From assembly GCF_014898055.3 (NCBI RefSeq), contig NW_023602073.1, forward strand, positions 80,642,678 through 80,706,677: DNA of 64,000 bases. The letters run 5' to 3'. The stretch comes from Talpa occidentalis (taxonomy: Eukaryota; Chordata; Mammalia; Eulipotyphla; Talpidae). Numbering within the stretch: position 1 is the stretch's first letter; every line of letters starts with the position of its first letter. Shown in pieces: positions 35,201 to 47,857 of the stretch. Below the pieces are notes generated by a model. That model saw only the letters and a program-made list of their open reading frames with translations. It had not been told where the DNA came from and searched no databases. The translations under genes were made by a program, and so were the position numbers.

Positions 35201-36967
35201 TAAATTGTTTGTAACCATAACTGGAAGGGGCATGGCAATTTTCAAACTTAATTATAGCTGATTATTATTATAAAGATAAGCAGATTTACCAAAATGCAAA
35301 AATTAATTATAGTGTTTTCTAGAATATTATTAGTAGCAAAATAAAAACCATGAAAATTCTCCTGACAAAGGCCAAGGTTGCAAAATTTATTATGTGATTT
35401 ATTGCACAATATGTCGTCATACCAGCAAATATGAATACAAGTGCCTGTCTCATTTCATTATTTCAAACCAGCTATCACTTTGAATTTCAAATCTGTGTTC
35501 ATCAAGAAATGCAATAATGATAAACACTTAGAATTTGAACATGAGAGCTAATCAGCAGATCATTTTCAAAGAATCAAGATTATAATTTGCTATATTTCAA
35601 CATGTTCAATAAAAATATGACAATGCCCAATAATGAAATGAATTACTATTATGCATAATGCTCAGTTTTTATATTCTTTGTCAGAAGTCATATTTCTGAA
35701 ATCATCATAATCTAATAATATTTAAAAGATCATTTAAATATACTAGTAATTTTTTCAGTTTATAAATGTTTTGCAAAGCTGCCAAATTAGATATTTAAGT
35801 GTTAATTCAGAAGTATATATTACATGTAGATGAATATTAGAATTTTGACAAACTTTGTTCTTACCTATATATTATTCATGCAATTAAAAAATGGTATATA
35901 TTATTATATAATATGTCTTTCAAATCACTCCCTCAAAGGAATTCTAGCAACTTTTCTGTGTAATTACTTTACAAAAATTTAAATTAATATTGATGATTGA
36001 TGTTTAAAAACTCCATAATTGTGGATAGAGTAACAGATATTATCAGCCTACAAAAGGTGTACAATTGAAAGAAAATGAAAAATAAAATAAACTATAATCT
36101 AAAGATAACATTTTTTCTATAAATCTAAGATTTTCAAAATAGTTTATGAAAGCATAAATCACAAAAAAAAAACCAACCCTGAAATCCTTGAAATAAAAAT
36201 ATACTCTCTGAGACACCTAGAACCACTGTATAATGCTGTCATATTCAGGTATTTTCTCATATTAAAAGTTTCCCATGTTTACAAAACACACTCCACTGAA
36301 TTCACACATACCAAACAAAATTTTAAATTATCAGGTGATTCAAATCAGGTCCAATAACTGTAGCCCGGGGCTAGTGATGAGAAGGCATCTGCAGTTGGGA
36401 GCCCGTAGTTAAATAAAGACATATGACAATATTTTCTAAGAAACAGATATAATTTTATCAGAAAACTAACAATACAAATTCTTTATAGGGGAGACTTTGT
36501 AGCCTTGGAAACATTTTGACTCAGAACTTTTTTTTTTTTTTTGGTTCATATTGTAGGAAGCTAGTCATGTGCACAATAGCTTTATTGTACAATTTAGGAA
36601 ACTATATGCTTCTCAGAGTCTTTAGGATGAATTACATTCATTACTTATTAGTATCATAACAGGTTATGAATGCAGTGTTATAGCTAATGAATTACAGGTT
36701 TGAGTGACACTTTAGTATAAATAAATGAGTTTCTGTGAGATATATTTTCCTTTTATATCCTTCCTCTGATCATCTATGTCAAATTATAGAGGATACATGT
36801 ATCTTTTCTCCTCTTTGGTCTATATTTTATTCTATACTTTGCTACTGATTACTCATTTTGCCTTAAGCATTTAATATATTGAACACAAAAACATTTATAC
36901 ATGAATATTTATTTCTTTGTTTTTGCAACTATTAAATAGCAGTGTAGGAATAAGGAACAGCAAACTT
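35201..36967. other. Single-copy AT-rich DNA, no gene seen
   Basis: A 14-bp T run lies at 36529-36542, and a slightly GC-richer patch at 36355-36410 is unassigned. Confidence 0.5.
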
Positions 36968-36978
36968 TTAAATACTAT

Positions 36979-37243
36979 ATTTTTTTAAAGATTTGTTTAT
37001 TTATTTATACAAGCACTGGGTACAGTCAGAGGCGTGGGAGGGTGAGAGAATTCACCAGAGCCAAAGCGGAGAGCAGAACAGACAGAGTGACAAAGTACAC
37101 TGCTGAGGGGAGCAGCGGGTGGCAGGAGAGGTCTACGCGCCATGTGGGACCCTCGCCCAGCGGCTGGGGATCGAACTGGCGCTGCAGAGGCTGCGGGCAG
37201 CTTCGCAACCCAGTGCTCAACTGCTGTGCCACCGGGGAGACCC
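36979..37243 (-). mobile_element. tRNA-derived SINE, intermediate subfamily
   Basis: TSD 'ttaaatactat' at 36968-36978 and 37244-37254. B box intact ('ggggatcgaact' near 37167). It lacks the young-subfamily extra segment but shares its 'tacaagcactgggtacagtc' tail junction, so it bridges the two groups. Confidence 0.95.
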
Positions 37244-37254
37244 TTAAATACTAT

Positions 37255-37682
37255 TTTGTTGCAGCTGATATGATCATGGATTGTTACTTAATGTGGCAAT
37301 ACTTGGCCAGTAAAGTGTAGAGAAATCTAGAATGGACAGGTAGACAGAGAAACCTGGGATGTAGTGGTTATATGAAACCAATTTAAAGCATCAACTCCTT
37401 TTGTCTGTCTTCTAGTTTTCAAGATCTGGAATGTTTAGTAAGATGAAAGAATGATCACTAGTGTACAAACTGGAAACCATTCCATAAAGACAGCTTCCAG
37501 CAAGAACCAGTCATTTTTTTTCAGGCATCTATATAAGTCATAGCAAACACAAGGTAGAGCATCCTTTATATCACTCATTAGTCATGAGGAGGAAGTAGAC
37601 AGTTATAGTTAGTTGAAAATATCTTGCAATTTGTCAAGGACAATCCCAGGAGGATTCTCTTGATTTCACAATGTATTATTAA
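37255..37682. other. Single-copy DNA, no gene seen
   Basis: Nothing recognisable. Confidence 0.5.
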
Positions 37683-37734
37683 TAGCACCACTTTCTTTCT
37701 CAAAAGTATAGCACCACTTTCTTTCTCAAAAGTA
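37683..37734. repeat. Perfect 26-bp tandem duplication
   Basis: The 26 bases at 37683-37708 are repeated exactly at 37709-37734. With no divergence this is a recent event or an allelic variant. Confidence 0.96.
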
Positions 37735-38620
37735 TACTGGCTTGGGATATAAAAGTATATAATTACCTTATTTATAGCCTAGACAATCCTTATATTGTCT
37801 GTTCTGCATGAGCTTTAAAAGACTGCTTAACTTCCACTTTAAGAAAACTGTTTACCTCACTGTTATGATAGTCACATACATATTATTTGACCTCTAACAT
37901 TTCATCTCAAGTAGACATGTCATATATACTTTATTACTCTACTTACTAGTATTTTTAAACCTATGCCATATACATAGAATGCCATTATCTTCAGATAAAC
38001 CCTTCCTTTTATAAATTGCTCCTGAAAACTTTATCTTTTTTAAATGTATTATTTTCTGTCCTTCTCAGAGCTACTTTCTTACACGAAGCTGTCAAACATA
38101 TTTCCTAAATTTCCATTTTTTTGTGAAAATTTTAAAGCTATTATGAAAACATTGCAAATTATACAATCTTTCATAATTTTTTTCTTTGTGGCTAATCAAT
38201 TGCTATTATATACACAGCGCTTATTGCACTAGTCAGATGGAATTTCACATTTAAGTGTTAAGCAGTGAACAATATACATATATGTTAACTATTTGCAATA
38301 ACCACGGTATCAAAACAGAAAATCTAGACAACATTAAAGACAACATAACTTTTGTCAGGTCTAAGGAAAACTGCAGTATATGAGAAAATCTAGACAAGCT
38401 GAATTTTAGAGACTAAAACAAGCACTCTAACAGAAAGCCCTGACAACTTTCATTTCAGTGTATGATTATCTTGTCTGGATAGGGGACACTGGAGGAACAG
38501 GCCACTACAGATAAAATTATTTTGAAAGCTTGAGGAAAAATCATCTAAGCATTTGGTGACAGGATGTGCTTCTAGAATAAATTGGAATCCAGGAAAGTTA
38601 TATAAAAAATTGTTTGGTCC
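37735..38620. other. Single-copy AT-rich DNA, no gene seen
   Basis: Nothing recognisable. Confidence 0.5.
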
Positions 38621-39562
38621 CAAAATTCCTCCATCCTTGTCCTGAACCTCAAGTTTTATTATAAAAGCATCAGTGAAAGAAGGCCTGAAAAGCAGAGAGA
38701 AATAATATATTAACTCATTCTCAAATACTACAGTAAAGAAGCTGTAGCTATAAAATTTAGCACTTTGACTGATTCTATCTGAAATAAAACCAATTAAATT
38801 TGTGGAACACAGGGACTCAAATCAACTCTAGGAAGAATCTATAGGATTAGCACCTTCCACTATAAACCAGAAAAGAAAATAACTTGTATTGGTTAAGAAA
38901 TAATTAAAGAAAAAGAAAGAAGGAAGAAAAAAAGGGAGGGAGGAAGGCTAACCATTAGAAACAATTCTTTAAGGGCCTCCCCTGGTGGCACAGGTGGTTG
39001 AGTGTCTGCGCTATGAAGCTGTCCGCAGCCTCTGCAGTGCTGGTTCCATCCCCTGCCAGCCGGCGAGAGTCCCACATGGCTCTGCAGACCTCTCCTGTCT
39101 TGCCCGCTGCTCCCCTCAGCAGTGTATTTCATCAGTCTGTCTGTTCTGTTCCCGCTCTATCCCTGGTGATTCCTCTCACCCTCCTGTGCATCTGGCCTGT
39201 ACCCCGGTTCTTGTATAAATGAATAAATAAATCTTTAAAAAAGAGAAACAATTCCTTAAAAATCTGCATGGAAAAAATAAAAGGTCATAGGACATGCAAA
39301 GAAGCAAAAATGTAATCAAAAGCTGATCTACTTTAGCAAATAGAATATTTGTACTTGAACCAATTATTGTGTCAGAAAAAAATGGAAAACAAATACCCTC
39401 AAAGTTAAGTTTGCTGAAATATTTGATTATAGTAGGAAAAGATATTTTGTATTTCAAAAGAGAAAAGGAAACTGAAAAGAATGCAAATAAAAGAACTGAC
39501 AAATATAATTAAAGAAAATAAATCCATACAATAAAAACCTGTAGAAAATCTTACCTCTTAAG
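38621..39562 (+). mobile_element. Possible ancient L1 5'-region relic split by a SINE
   Basis: 'ggtcataggacatgcaaaga' and 'agcaaaaatgtaatcaaaag' after the SINE resemble the 'aggcatgcaaagaaacagg' phrase of old L1 5' regions. Weak; the left part rests on A-rich character only. Confidence 0.3.
38973..39242 (+). mobile_element. tRNA-derived SINE, full length
   Basis: Starts GGGCCTCCCCTGGTGGCACAG. The B box is mutated to 'ggttccatcccc' near 39043. Ends 'aataaataaatctttaaaa'. TSD 'agaaacaattctttaa'/'agaaacaattccttaa' at 38957-38972 and 39243-39258 (one mismatch). Confidence 0.96.
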
Positions 39563-39585
39563 TAAAAAAAAAAAAAAAAAAAAAA
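39563..39585. repeat. Long A run (about 22 bp)
   Basis: Uninterrupted A tract just before an L1 5'-end-like sequence. It may be the tail of an element to its left or of an older insertion site. Confidence 0.9.
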
Positions 39586-39587
39586 CA

Positions 39588-40530
39588 TTTCTGGCAAGAT
39601 AGTGACATAGTTAAGATACCAGGCTCACCTCCTCCAAGGCCACAAAACAAAACTGAGGAAAACAAAGCCAAAAATATCCTGAGGGAAAAACTAGAAAAAC
39701 TACCACTTTACACAATAGGAGCTTCAGTCTGCCTGAAAAGGGTGGGGAAGACAGGTGAACTCCCGAGAGGCAGTGCAGGCTGCAGGATGGAGGGGCAGCT
39801 GCTGTGCTGACTCCCCTATACCTACTAACTCAGGTACATACTTGGGACTCTTGGGACTCTGAAGACCCAGCACTGTATTGGGTAAGGGATAAACTAGTAG
39901 GCAAGCAGGATGGAGGGTGCATTGATAGACAGCAACAGAAACTAGGGTACAGAGCGAGAATGACTGGTTTGAATCTGAGACTTGTCATACAAAGCAGGTG
40001 TCAGTAGACTTTTCAGCAATATTACAAACACAAAGGGACTGGAAAGAGACATTTTAAATACTTCAATTGAATGACTTCCAGTCCAGAATCCTTTATCCAA
40101 TGGGATTAACAAGACAGAAGGAAGAGTAAGGAGTTTCACAGAAAAGCAAAAACTAAAAGAATTTATTAACTACACATCTCACATAAAAGAAAATCTAAAG
40201 TTTATTATAAAGCAATAGAACAATGCACACTGAAGTCACAGATAGCAGATACCTACAGTACTTAACCTGGGGGAGGAGGGGAAGGGACGTAAAAATGTGG
40301 CCACCAGAACCAGTCAGAGATCAGATAGTCCAACAGATCACAAATAGCCTATCCTATACTAACTTCAGTAGAAACCCCAAGCAAAAAAATAATAGAAATA
40401 GCACATAAGACAATGGAAATAGAACTTAAAACATAACAGAAAACCTCTAAAAATTTAAAAAGTAGCAATAAGTCCTTACATCTCAATAATCACCTTACAC
40501 AAAAATGACCGCAACTCAATTTCTTTTACA
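39588..40530 (+). mobile_element. L1 5' UTR relic without the rest of the element
   Basis: Starts 'tggcaagatagtgacatagt' then 'accaggctcacctcctccaa', matching the GGCAAGATGGCG...GAGCTCACCTCCTC start of L1 5' UTRs. Later 'cagaatcctttatccaatgg', 'gtttcacagaaaagcaaaaa' and 'agcaataagtccttacatct' match further along old L1 5' UTRs. Neither ORF1 nor ORF2 follows, which is unusual because LINE copies normally keep the 3' end. Confidence 0.65.
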
Positions 40531-42339
40531 TCAGAAATGTCAATATAAATATTAACTTCTATACAAATGAATCTATTATAATTTCAAAATAAGTGCTTAA
40601 GCTGCAAAATTATTAAGTGCCTAGTCACATATTTTCTCTAGCAAATGCTATCAATTTTACTTTTGTGACCTTTTCTCAACCTGATTTTCACAGATAAGTG
40701 ATCCACAAATTGATGATACCTCTCTTCATTAATGGTACCAATGCTATCTGGTCCATACTGTGAAAATTTTCTTATCTTGCTCACCCTTGTCCAGATGGGT
40801 ATATTTACATAGTCACATATATGCATGCTTCTCTAAACACATAAAAGTATATATCCTTATGAGTCTTTGACTTTGTGAACACAATAATTACCTCCTCTCC
40901 AATTTTCTTGACTTGAAATTTTACTTATAGTCTCCTAACATTTCATAACATAGTTCTCAAATGTACCATATGAGAGATCAGTGTACTAGAATAAAGACAC
41001 CAAATTATTAAAACAGGAAAAGCTAAGGATTAATATAAATTAATGCATTTTAAACATTTTGTTAGGTATTGGGGAAAATGATAGAGTATGAACAAAAATG
41101 AATCTGACACTTATTTTCACTTACAATCTGTGACCAAAACAATAATATTCAAAGGAACAAGAGAATGAAGGACTTAAAAAAAGTATTCCTTTTGGGCTAA
41201 ACTTTTCTAAACAGAAGTATTAGAGTTTTGTTCCAGAAACAATTCAGTGTTTGGTGAAGGTCTGATTTAACAGATGATATTTAATTATGGAGATACCGTA
41301 TAAAATATTCAATTAACACTACAAGTAGTCAATTTTTTTGAGTGGGTAGATAGTCAAATATGTGAGTAAATGATTATCAAAATCATTAAAGTTCAATTAT
41401 AGCAAAATACTAAGACATTATATTAGGAGTCTAGAAGTATCATTGACTCTCTTTCCATTAATTGAAAGGGATCCAGAATAATAATGTTTAATTGTCTATG
41501 AGGCTTACTTTTTAATTTTTAAAAAGATAATAATTGCAACACAATTAAGAATCAGTGCTAAATGATCACTGTATTTAAAATGTAATAAACTTATTTCCGT
41601 AATTTTTTAACTCTGCTAATGCTATTTGTGTCAACTCATATATTGTTCTATATTTAATATAATATGTGATACTTATATATCACAAATTGTGTCTTTGTTA
41701 TAGTTATAAATACATAGAAATGTAAAGAAATAATTTAGTTCATATAAAGTTTATTATAAATATCAAAATTTTCATTACAAAAAAGTTTGAGCAGTAAGCA
41801 TACATGAAGAAAACATTGAATGCCAGGAGTGATTCACCATTTTTTTGCTTTCAGGATTTAATTTGAAGTTTACTATTAATACCTCTATAAAATATCTAAG
41901 TTGACTTGAAATTGACACCTTAGTGAAGATCACCTGTCTAGATTGTCTTAAGACATTACAAAGCCCTTTCACTTCCAAATTATTAATTAAGAGATTCTAA
42001 AATCCTTTTTCAAAATTTTGCTCCCATTTTCAGGATATTTTTCAATTTATTTTGATTTTAAAGTGTCTGGTATCAATAAAAACAACAAAAAATATGGGAT
42101 TCTAGCTCCTAATTCTCTGTCAATTAGTAACTGTATTCAGATATTTTTAGAAAAGAAGGGAGAAGACTCATGTTTAATAATCAGATCTGTTCACTCATGT
42201 ATTCAAAGCATACGCTGATACCTGTTTCACATGCTGAGCAGTGAACATCTGTATTTATTGAGCTTCTGTTGGGATCCACAAATAAACGTCATAAGAAGAT
42301 AAATGCATATTGAACAAATAAGGATCTGTGAATTAAACA
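40531..42339. other. Single-copy AT-rich DNA, no gene seen
   Basis: About 1.8 kb; the minus-strand frame at 41775-41978 has no recognisable features. Confidence 0.5.
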
Positions 42340-42560
42340 TATAAATGATGAAGGGATAGATGTGGGCAGGAAAGCCTCTTTGAGACCTATCATAAAACAG
42401 ATATCTAAAGGAAATGAGGCAATGGACCATACACAGGTCTAGATTATCAACAAAGAAAGACAAAGAAACAAACATGACAAAAAAACAGGCTTGGTCCTTT
42501 TGAAGATCAGCAAGAAGCTGAGTATCACAGAGCAAGCAGGAATCATTGGAAATGTAAATA
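42340..42560. mobile_element. Ancient dispersed mammalian repeat, family not assigned
   Basis: 'aggaaagcctctttgagacc', 'aaaggaaatgaggcaatgga', 'caggcttggtccttttgaag' and 'atcagcaagaagctgagtat' follow a widely dispersed mammalian relic sequence that I recall but cannot name with certainty. The 114-codon minus frame here (42227-42571) is therefore not a gene. Confidence 0.45.
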
Positions 42561-42699
42561 TTTTTAATCAAAACATCATTAAATAAATGTTAAAATATGC
42601 ATATTAAAATGAAAAACTTATTAATGCTCTCCTTTCTCCTTTCACAATTTCATAGTCATGTGTCTAAGTACATATTGGATCATGCATTTAATGTTTTTC

Positions 42700-43005
42700 A
42701 TTTTGTTTTTTAATTATTTCAGAAACATCTCTCTACCACTGAATATCATTTACCACAATTTTAATTTGCACTTATTTGATTAATTTTGACCTTAAATATC
42801 TCTTCATATGTTTATTGCCCAGCTCAGGTTTTTGTGTGTGAATAAACTGTTCATATTCCCTGCACAATCTCTGCTGTGATATTTTACCTACTTTTCTCTG
42901 ATTTGGTAGCATGGTTTATACATTAACCTTTTAGTTGTCAAAATATAATTTAATATTTTCTCACATAATGTTTTCCTTTTCCTTTTGGTTGTGCACTTTG
43001 TGGTT
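42700..43005 (-). mobile_element. Old L1M relic
   Basis: 'tctcttcatatgtttattgc', 'ttttctctgatttggtagca' and 'attttctcacataatgtttt' fit the antisense order in the ORF2 C-terminal part of old L1M families. Confidence 0.5.
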
Positions 43006-43052
43006 TTTATATATACTCACACACAGAGATGGATGAAGAGAAGTATATCATT

Positions 43053-43428
43053 CATGTGCATTGTTAGAAAGCACAACCTCACTTTAATGTTTATATCTGA
43101 TCACAAGGTCTCTTAGGGATTTGACCTCCGTGAAACGCATCTCCCTCACCTAAGAATGCAGTGTTCAGCCCACATCTAATGACTGGTAGATGTGAGGGGT
43201 ATAAAGGCTAGGTCATTTGCCTTCAGGGTGAAACACTCTTGACCTCACAATATCAGAGAACTCCCCCATGGGGTCATCTACAAAAACAGCTTACTGCCCC
43301 ACTGGTGTTAATGATGAGGGCATCACCAATAAATCTCTTGAACATAGATCTCTGCTAGAGTCCCTTTCCTTAAGAACCCCAACCTAACTAGCTTTCTCAG
43401 CAGTGTTTTTGTGGGGAGAAGAGAATAT
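43053..43428 (+). mobile_element. Possible solo LTR of an old endogenous retrovirus-like element
   Basis: About 370 bp of higher GC than its surroundings, with a TATA-like 'gtataaag' at 43199-43206 and AATAAA at 43328-43333, spaced about 125 bp apart as in LTR promoters and poly(A) sites. 'tatatcatt' occurs on both sides (43044-43052 and about 43428-43436); it could be a TSD but is low-complexity. The TG...CA ends are not clear and no internal viral genes adjoin, so a solo LTR or an unrelated old repeat are both possible. Confidence 0.4.
43199..43333 (+). promoter_or_regulatory. TATA-like box and poly(A) signal pair in the candidate LTR
   Basis: TATAAAG at 43200-43206 and AATAAA at 43328-43333 lie on the same strand within a locally GC-richer block. 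There is no evidence of current activity. Confidence 0.35.
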
Positions 43429-43889
43429 ATATCATTATGTACCTTTCTTCTGTCTGAGATATTGTATTTAAAAATGTACATTAATTCATAAGCATTCACT
43501 TATACATATTTAAAACTACAACATTTCTTTTTAATTTTAGGGGATGCCATATTTGCCATCTAATACATTGGAAATATCCCATTTCTTTTCTAGACTTTTA
43601 ATCCTCTCTAGTTGGTTTTGTTGCAAGTTCCTCATTATTATTTATTTATAGAAGAGTATATTGATTCACAATGCAAGTTCATATTTGAGTGATATGTTTA
43701 TAACAATTATTCTTACAAATGATCAATGAAAGAGTTTTGTCTAATGATCCACGTACAAAAAATGGGGAGTGAGTATTTTTATACATATTTCTATGAAATT
43801 ATACACTAGTTTGAAATGAAGTGATTTTTTTGAGAAAAAATATTTTTTGACTTCTCAGGAGAGGGAATACATTGTAATCTTTTTCAGGC

Positions 43890-44930
43890 ATCTTACTCTC
43901 TCAGTAGAATGTGTGGTTTTCATAATATAGTTTGCACATATCTTGTGGATTTTATCTCTCAATAGGTTATTGTTTCCATTTAAAAAAAACCTGTAGGGAA
44001 TCTATTTCTTTTTGTGTAGTTGTAATGAACAGGCAATTTGTTTACTTTTTTTGTTGGTTCAGAAATAATTATTTTAGCTGTTATTCTTAGTTATTTGAGG
44101 CAGATAATCTTAGCTTTCTTGAAGATGTTAGATTTGTTTACTACTCAGAGACATACTGAACTAAAGAGCCACTAGAGGAATTTATGGCGAAAAGTGAATT
44201 AAGCAGTGTTAATTTTTCTTTTCTGTCAAACCTGAAATATTTATGCATTATTTTATTTTTTTCATTGCATTGGGTACCATTTTCACTTTATTGTTACATA
44301 GCATAATTCAGGGAAATGTTTTCTCAAAGGTAAAGCTTCTCTTATTATACCTATAAGTATAATCAGGAATGCATGCTACATTTAATATATATTTTTCTTT
44401 TTTTACTTTTGATGTATTAATTAGATGATTGACCAACCTTCCCAATATGGTAATTCTTTATTCTTCCTTACCAGGTAATAGGTTCAATTTGCTAACATTT
44501 TTTCTGGTATTTTTGTTTCTACAATTCATAAATTTTATTTCTATACTTCCATAGTATATACATTCAAATTTTTCTCAATATTCTTCTTTTCTTTTTTTAA
44601 GATTTATTTATTTATTTATACAAGCACTGGGTACAATCAGAAGCGCAGGAGGGTGAGAGAATTCACCAGAGCCAGAGCGGGGAGCAGAGCAGACAGAAGG
44701 ACCAAAGTACACTGCTAAGAGAAGTAGCGGGTGGCAGGAAGGGTCTGCACGCCATGTGGGACCCTCCTCCAGTGGCCGGGATGCAGCCAGGGATCGAACC
44801 AGCGCTGCAGAGGCTGCAGGCAGCTTCGCAACCCAGTGCTCAACCGCTGCGCCACCAGGGAGGCCCTCAATATTCTTTTTTTCTAAGGTATATTTCAAAT
44901 TCATAAACTGGCTTAGCATGATAATTGAAA
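43890..44930 (-). mobile_element. Old L1 ORF2 (reverse-transcriptase region) relic with nested SINE
   Basis: 'tgatgtattaattagatgat', 'tgaccaaccttcccaatatg', 'ggttcaatttgctaacattt' and 'tttctggtatttttgtttct' follow antisense L1 text downstream of the RT core. A SINE interrupts it at 44586-44865. The left boundary is uncertain. Confidence 0.5.
44586..44865 (-). mobile_element. tRNA-derived SINE, young subfamily, nested in L1
   Basis: An exact 12-bp TSD 'ctcaatattctt' lies at 44574-44585 and 44866-44877. B box intact ('gggatcgaacc' near 44791) and the extra 'ctcctccagtggccggg' segment present. The tail ends with TTTA units. Confidence 0.96.
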
Positions 44931-46909
44931 AATGATGAGAAATGGTATAAAAAGCTCATCATGGATGCAACTCATACCTATAAGAACTTATGACCATGAG
45001 TGAGATGGGGCCTCACACACTTTTGTTAGACAGACTAATCAAAGCAATAGTGATATTCAAAGTGTAGTTACGACTATTAATTCATAACACTATGTCATCA
45101 ACTACTCTAAGAATAAGTCCTTCGTTTAGAACCATATTGGTCCAAATGCTAAGTTCTTACAAAATGTTGGTAAAACTAACTGCTTCATGATTTATGACGA
45201 CATGACTCAATGACTAATTTTCTTCTTTTATAGCTTAGATTTTGGATCAACAACATGTAAACAACCAAAATCAGAAATGAACATGAATAAATAATATCAA
45301 TATTTTTAATTTTCTTCATTTGTTGAACATTTTAGCTTTATTTTTTGAATAAATTTGACAAACCATTAACTTTTATCCATTCAAATGAATTAACATTAGA
45401 AAACTTCTCATACCTTTTATTGTGAATTATTATTCAAACAAAATCCTTGTTAAAATATATTTACAATGAATAAATTTCTAAAATATTCCTCCTACAGATA
45501 ATTTCTCAAAGCATATTGAAAAATCCCCCATAGGAAAAAAATATGCATCACTTTTTAACACCTCTTAATTTTGATTTTAAAAGCATTAAAAAGAAAAACT
45601 GTCATTTTTATTTTAACCTACAGTTAGGCATATTTTCTAATATGTGTTTGCTTAAAAACCATGACAAACATTTTAGCCTATGTCTGGTAATTTTAATTCC
45701 TAAAATTCCATAATTGGTTAAATGAAACTTAACTTATTTCACATATGATAGACAAACTTCAGTACATGTTTATTTGCACCTAAGATACATATTTTTGCAA
45801 AAAAAAAAAAAACTACTGAGCTATACATCATGTTTAATGTTTTGTGACATGTCAGTTAACACAAGTTTGCATGACAGCTTGGTCTGAAAGAAGTAAATAG
45901 ATTTATATGCATAATATAATGGGCAGCATGCATAGTTTATTATTTTCATAAGAATTATAATAGTTTTGGGTTAAATGAAAATGTTCAAGATTAAATTGTA
46001 TGTATATTTTAACTATCATATTTGCCTTCCTTTGACATATGGAAATACAAAAGCCAATGATTATTAGTCAGGAATATATTTCTTACAGAAAGTCTAAGTG
46101 AAAAAATTGTAGAATTGCCTGTTTAATTTTATATAATAGAAAGATGCACAATCTATTAGGAAAAGAACAGTATATACTTGCTTTTTCCTTCCTGTCATTG
46201 AAGATTGAGGTAAAATTTGCTCCTGGTCACTGGAAATGTCACGTAAATTTCTGACTTCCTGTTCTTTATATAAAGGCCTTTTATATGATTTTTTACTTAA
46301 GTGGATAAAGAATGCATGATTTATAAAGACATAATTTCAAAGGGTAGAAATAACTTTTCCTTTCACATGAAAAGTTCTGTTATCCCCTGAAGATTTAATG
46401 CAAGAATTGAAGGTATTTCCCCCCTTCCAGACTGTCTTGCATATGCACCACCACTGTGGAACAGGGCCAATTGTGAGGGAATGATCAAATGCACTCATTT
46501 ACAATAGGGCAGCTGAAAAGAATGGTAACATTTGTTCTGATTACTTTCATTTAGTTCTTTTTCTGAGCCAATGCATGCATTTAAACCAACATAATATACT
46601 AAAATAAACTAATAAATCACATCTGTCATTGGTAAAAAAGAAAATTTCTGAATATATGAAACTGGAAATTACATAATGAAACACTTAATTATTTTAGAAA
46701 ATTGCAAATAATGTTTGGATTTCTAAAGCCCTTGCAATTTTCTCAACCAGTTTATATTACACATATTGGATATTCTTTTAACTCTATTACGAAAAGAGAG
46801 ATTGTAGAGATATAACTCCCTCTGTCTCCAGTGATGGGACAAAAGGAAACTACCTTAATAAAGAAAAAGTAAAAGGAGTAATAAGTTCATAGATCCTATA
46901 ATCACTGGT
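44931..46909. other. Single-copy AT-rich DNA, no gene seen
   Basis: A 14-bp A run at 45799-45812. A GC-richer patch at 46420-46500 could be conserved non-coding DNA but cannot be judged here. Confidence 0.5.
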
Positions 46910-47180
46910 CTAGGAAATATTTATTGCAGAACTACTCTATATAACATATGCTCTGCTCAATCTGTGACTATAAAGAAACTAAACACTAATTTTCTACTTT
47001 ATATGGACAGGCACAGTCCTAGCACATTTTACCATGATTGCTTTACTGATTCACAACACTTCAGCATTGGTTAAATTATTGTAGATAGACAAGGAAATTC
47101 CAGAGTGGTTTTTATAGATAAGTAGCGAAATGGTTAGAGAGGGCTAACATAATTTGTCCAATGCTAAGTTCTAAGTGCCA
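46910..47180 (-). mobile_element. Probable MIR-type relic
   Basis: 'gaaatatttattgcagaact', 'ggcacagtcctagcacattt', 'aaattattgtagatagacaa' and 'ctaacataatttgtccaatg' follow the antisense MIR order with heavy divergence. Confidence 0.45.
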
Positions 47181-47734
47181 GAACCCACGATTATATTATG
47201 CATGTATAATATGTGAATAGTGAAGAGATTATGTGGATAATTACTCCAATAAAAGACTACAAAAAGGTTTTTAAATATATTTTAGTTCTCATTATTTTTT
47301 ATCACTGTATGGTTATAAAATTGGAGTTTTCCTGAAAGCAATAATATTATGCATATTCACTTTTATTCATTTCTCTCATGTAATTTTTTTATAAGATAGA
47401 GCATAGAATTTATAAGTTTGGTTCACATGTTCACTGAAGCTTTTGTGGTGTGTGTCTATGGGTGCACATGTGTGCACGTATGAGTGATGTATAGCGCACA
47501 ATGTTGGCTCAATAAATGCTATATGCATACACATATGTATATATTAGTATAAATACACAGACATATATTCAGTTATTTCAACTGACAGATTGCTCATAAA
47601 ATCTTATAATTATAAAATAATATCTTGACTCTAAGGTTAGAGATAGAGAAGAACTCTTAGTGTGCTTGGTCACTGATAAAATCTGAAGAATGACCACACA
47701 TTTCCTGAGTAAGTAATAATGATTGGGATTTTTT

Positions 47735-47857
47735 TTTTTTTTTTTTTTTTTTTGTGGGACCCTTGCCCGTGGCAGGGGATCGAACTGGCGCTGCAGAGGC
47801 TGAGGGCAGCCTCGCAACCCAGCGCTCAACAGCTGCACCACCAGGGGAGGCCCCTGG
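47735..47857 (-). mobile_element. Head-only tRNA-derived SINE with its own poly(A) tail and TSD
   Basis: On the minus strand: GGGGCCTCCCCTGGTGGTG..., B box GTTCGATCCCC (near 47775-47785), 'cgggcaagggtcccac', then directly an A run (T at 47729-47753). The whole SINE body of about 170 bp, its AATAAA and TCTTT are absent. The flanks carry an exact TSD 'ttgggatttttt' (47723-47734 and 47858-47869), so the short form was itself inserted and not trimmed later. Confidence 0.93.

Noticed and set aside
42227..42571. 114-codon minus-strand frame with hydrophobic segments
   Set aside because: It overlaps a stretch that follows an old dispersed mammalian repeat, and its hydrophobicity comes from base composition.
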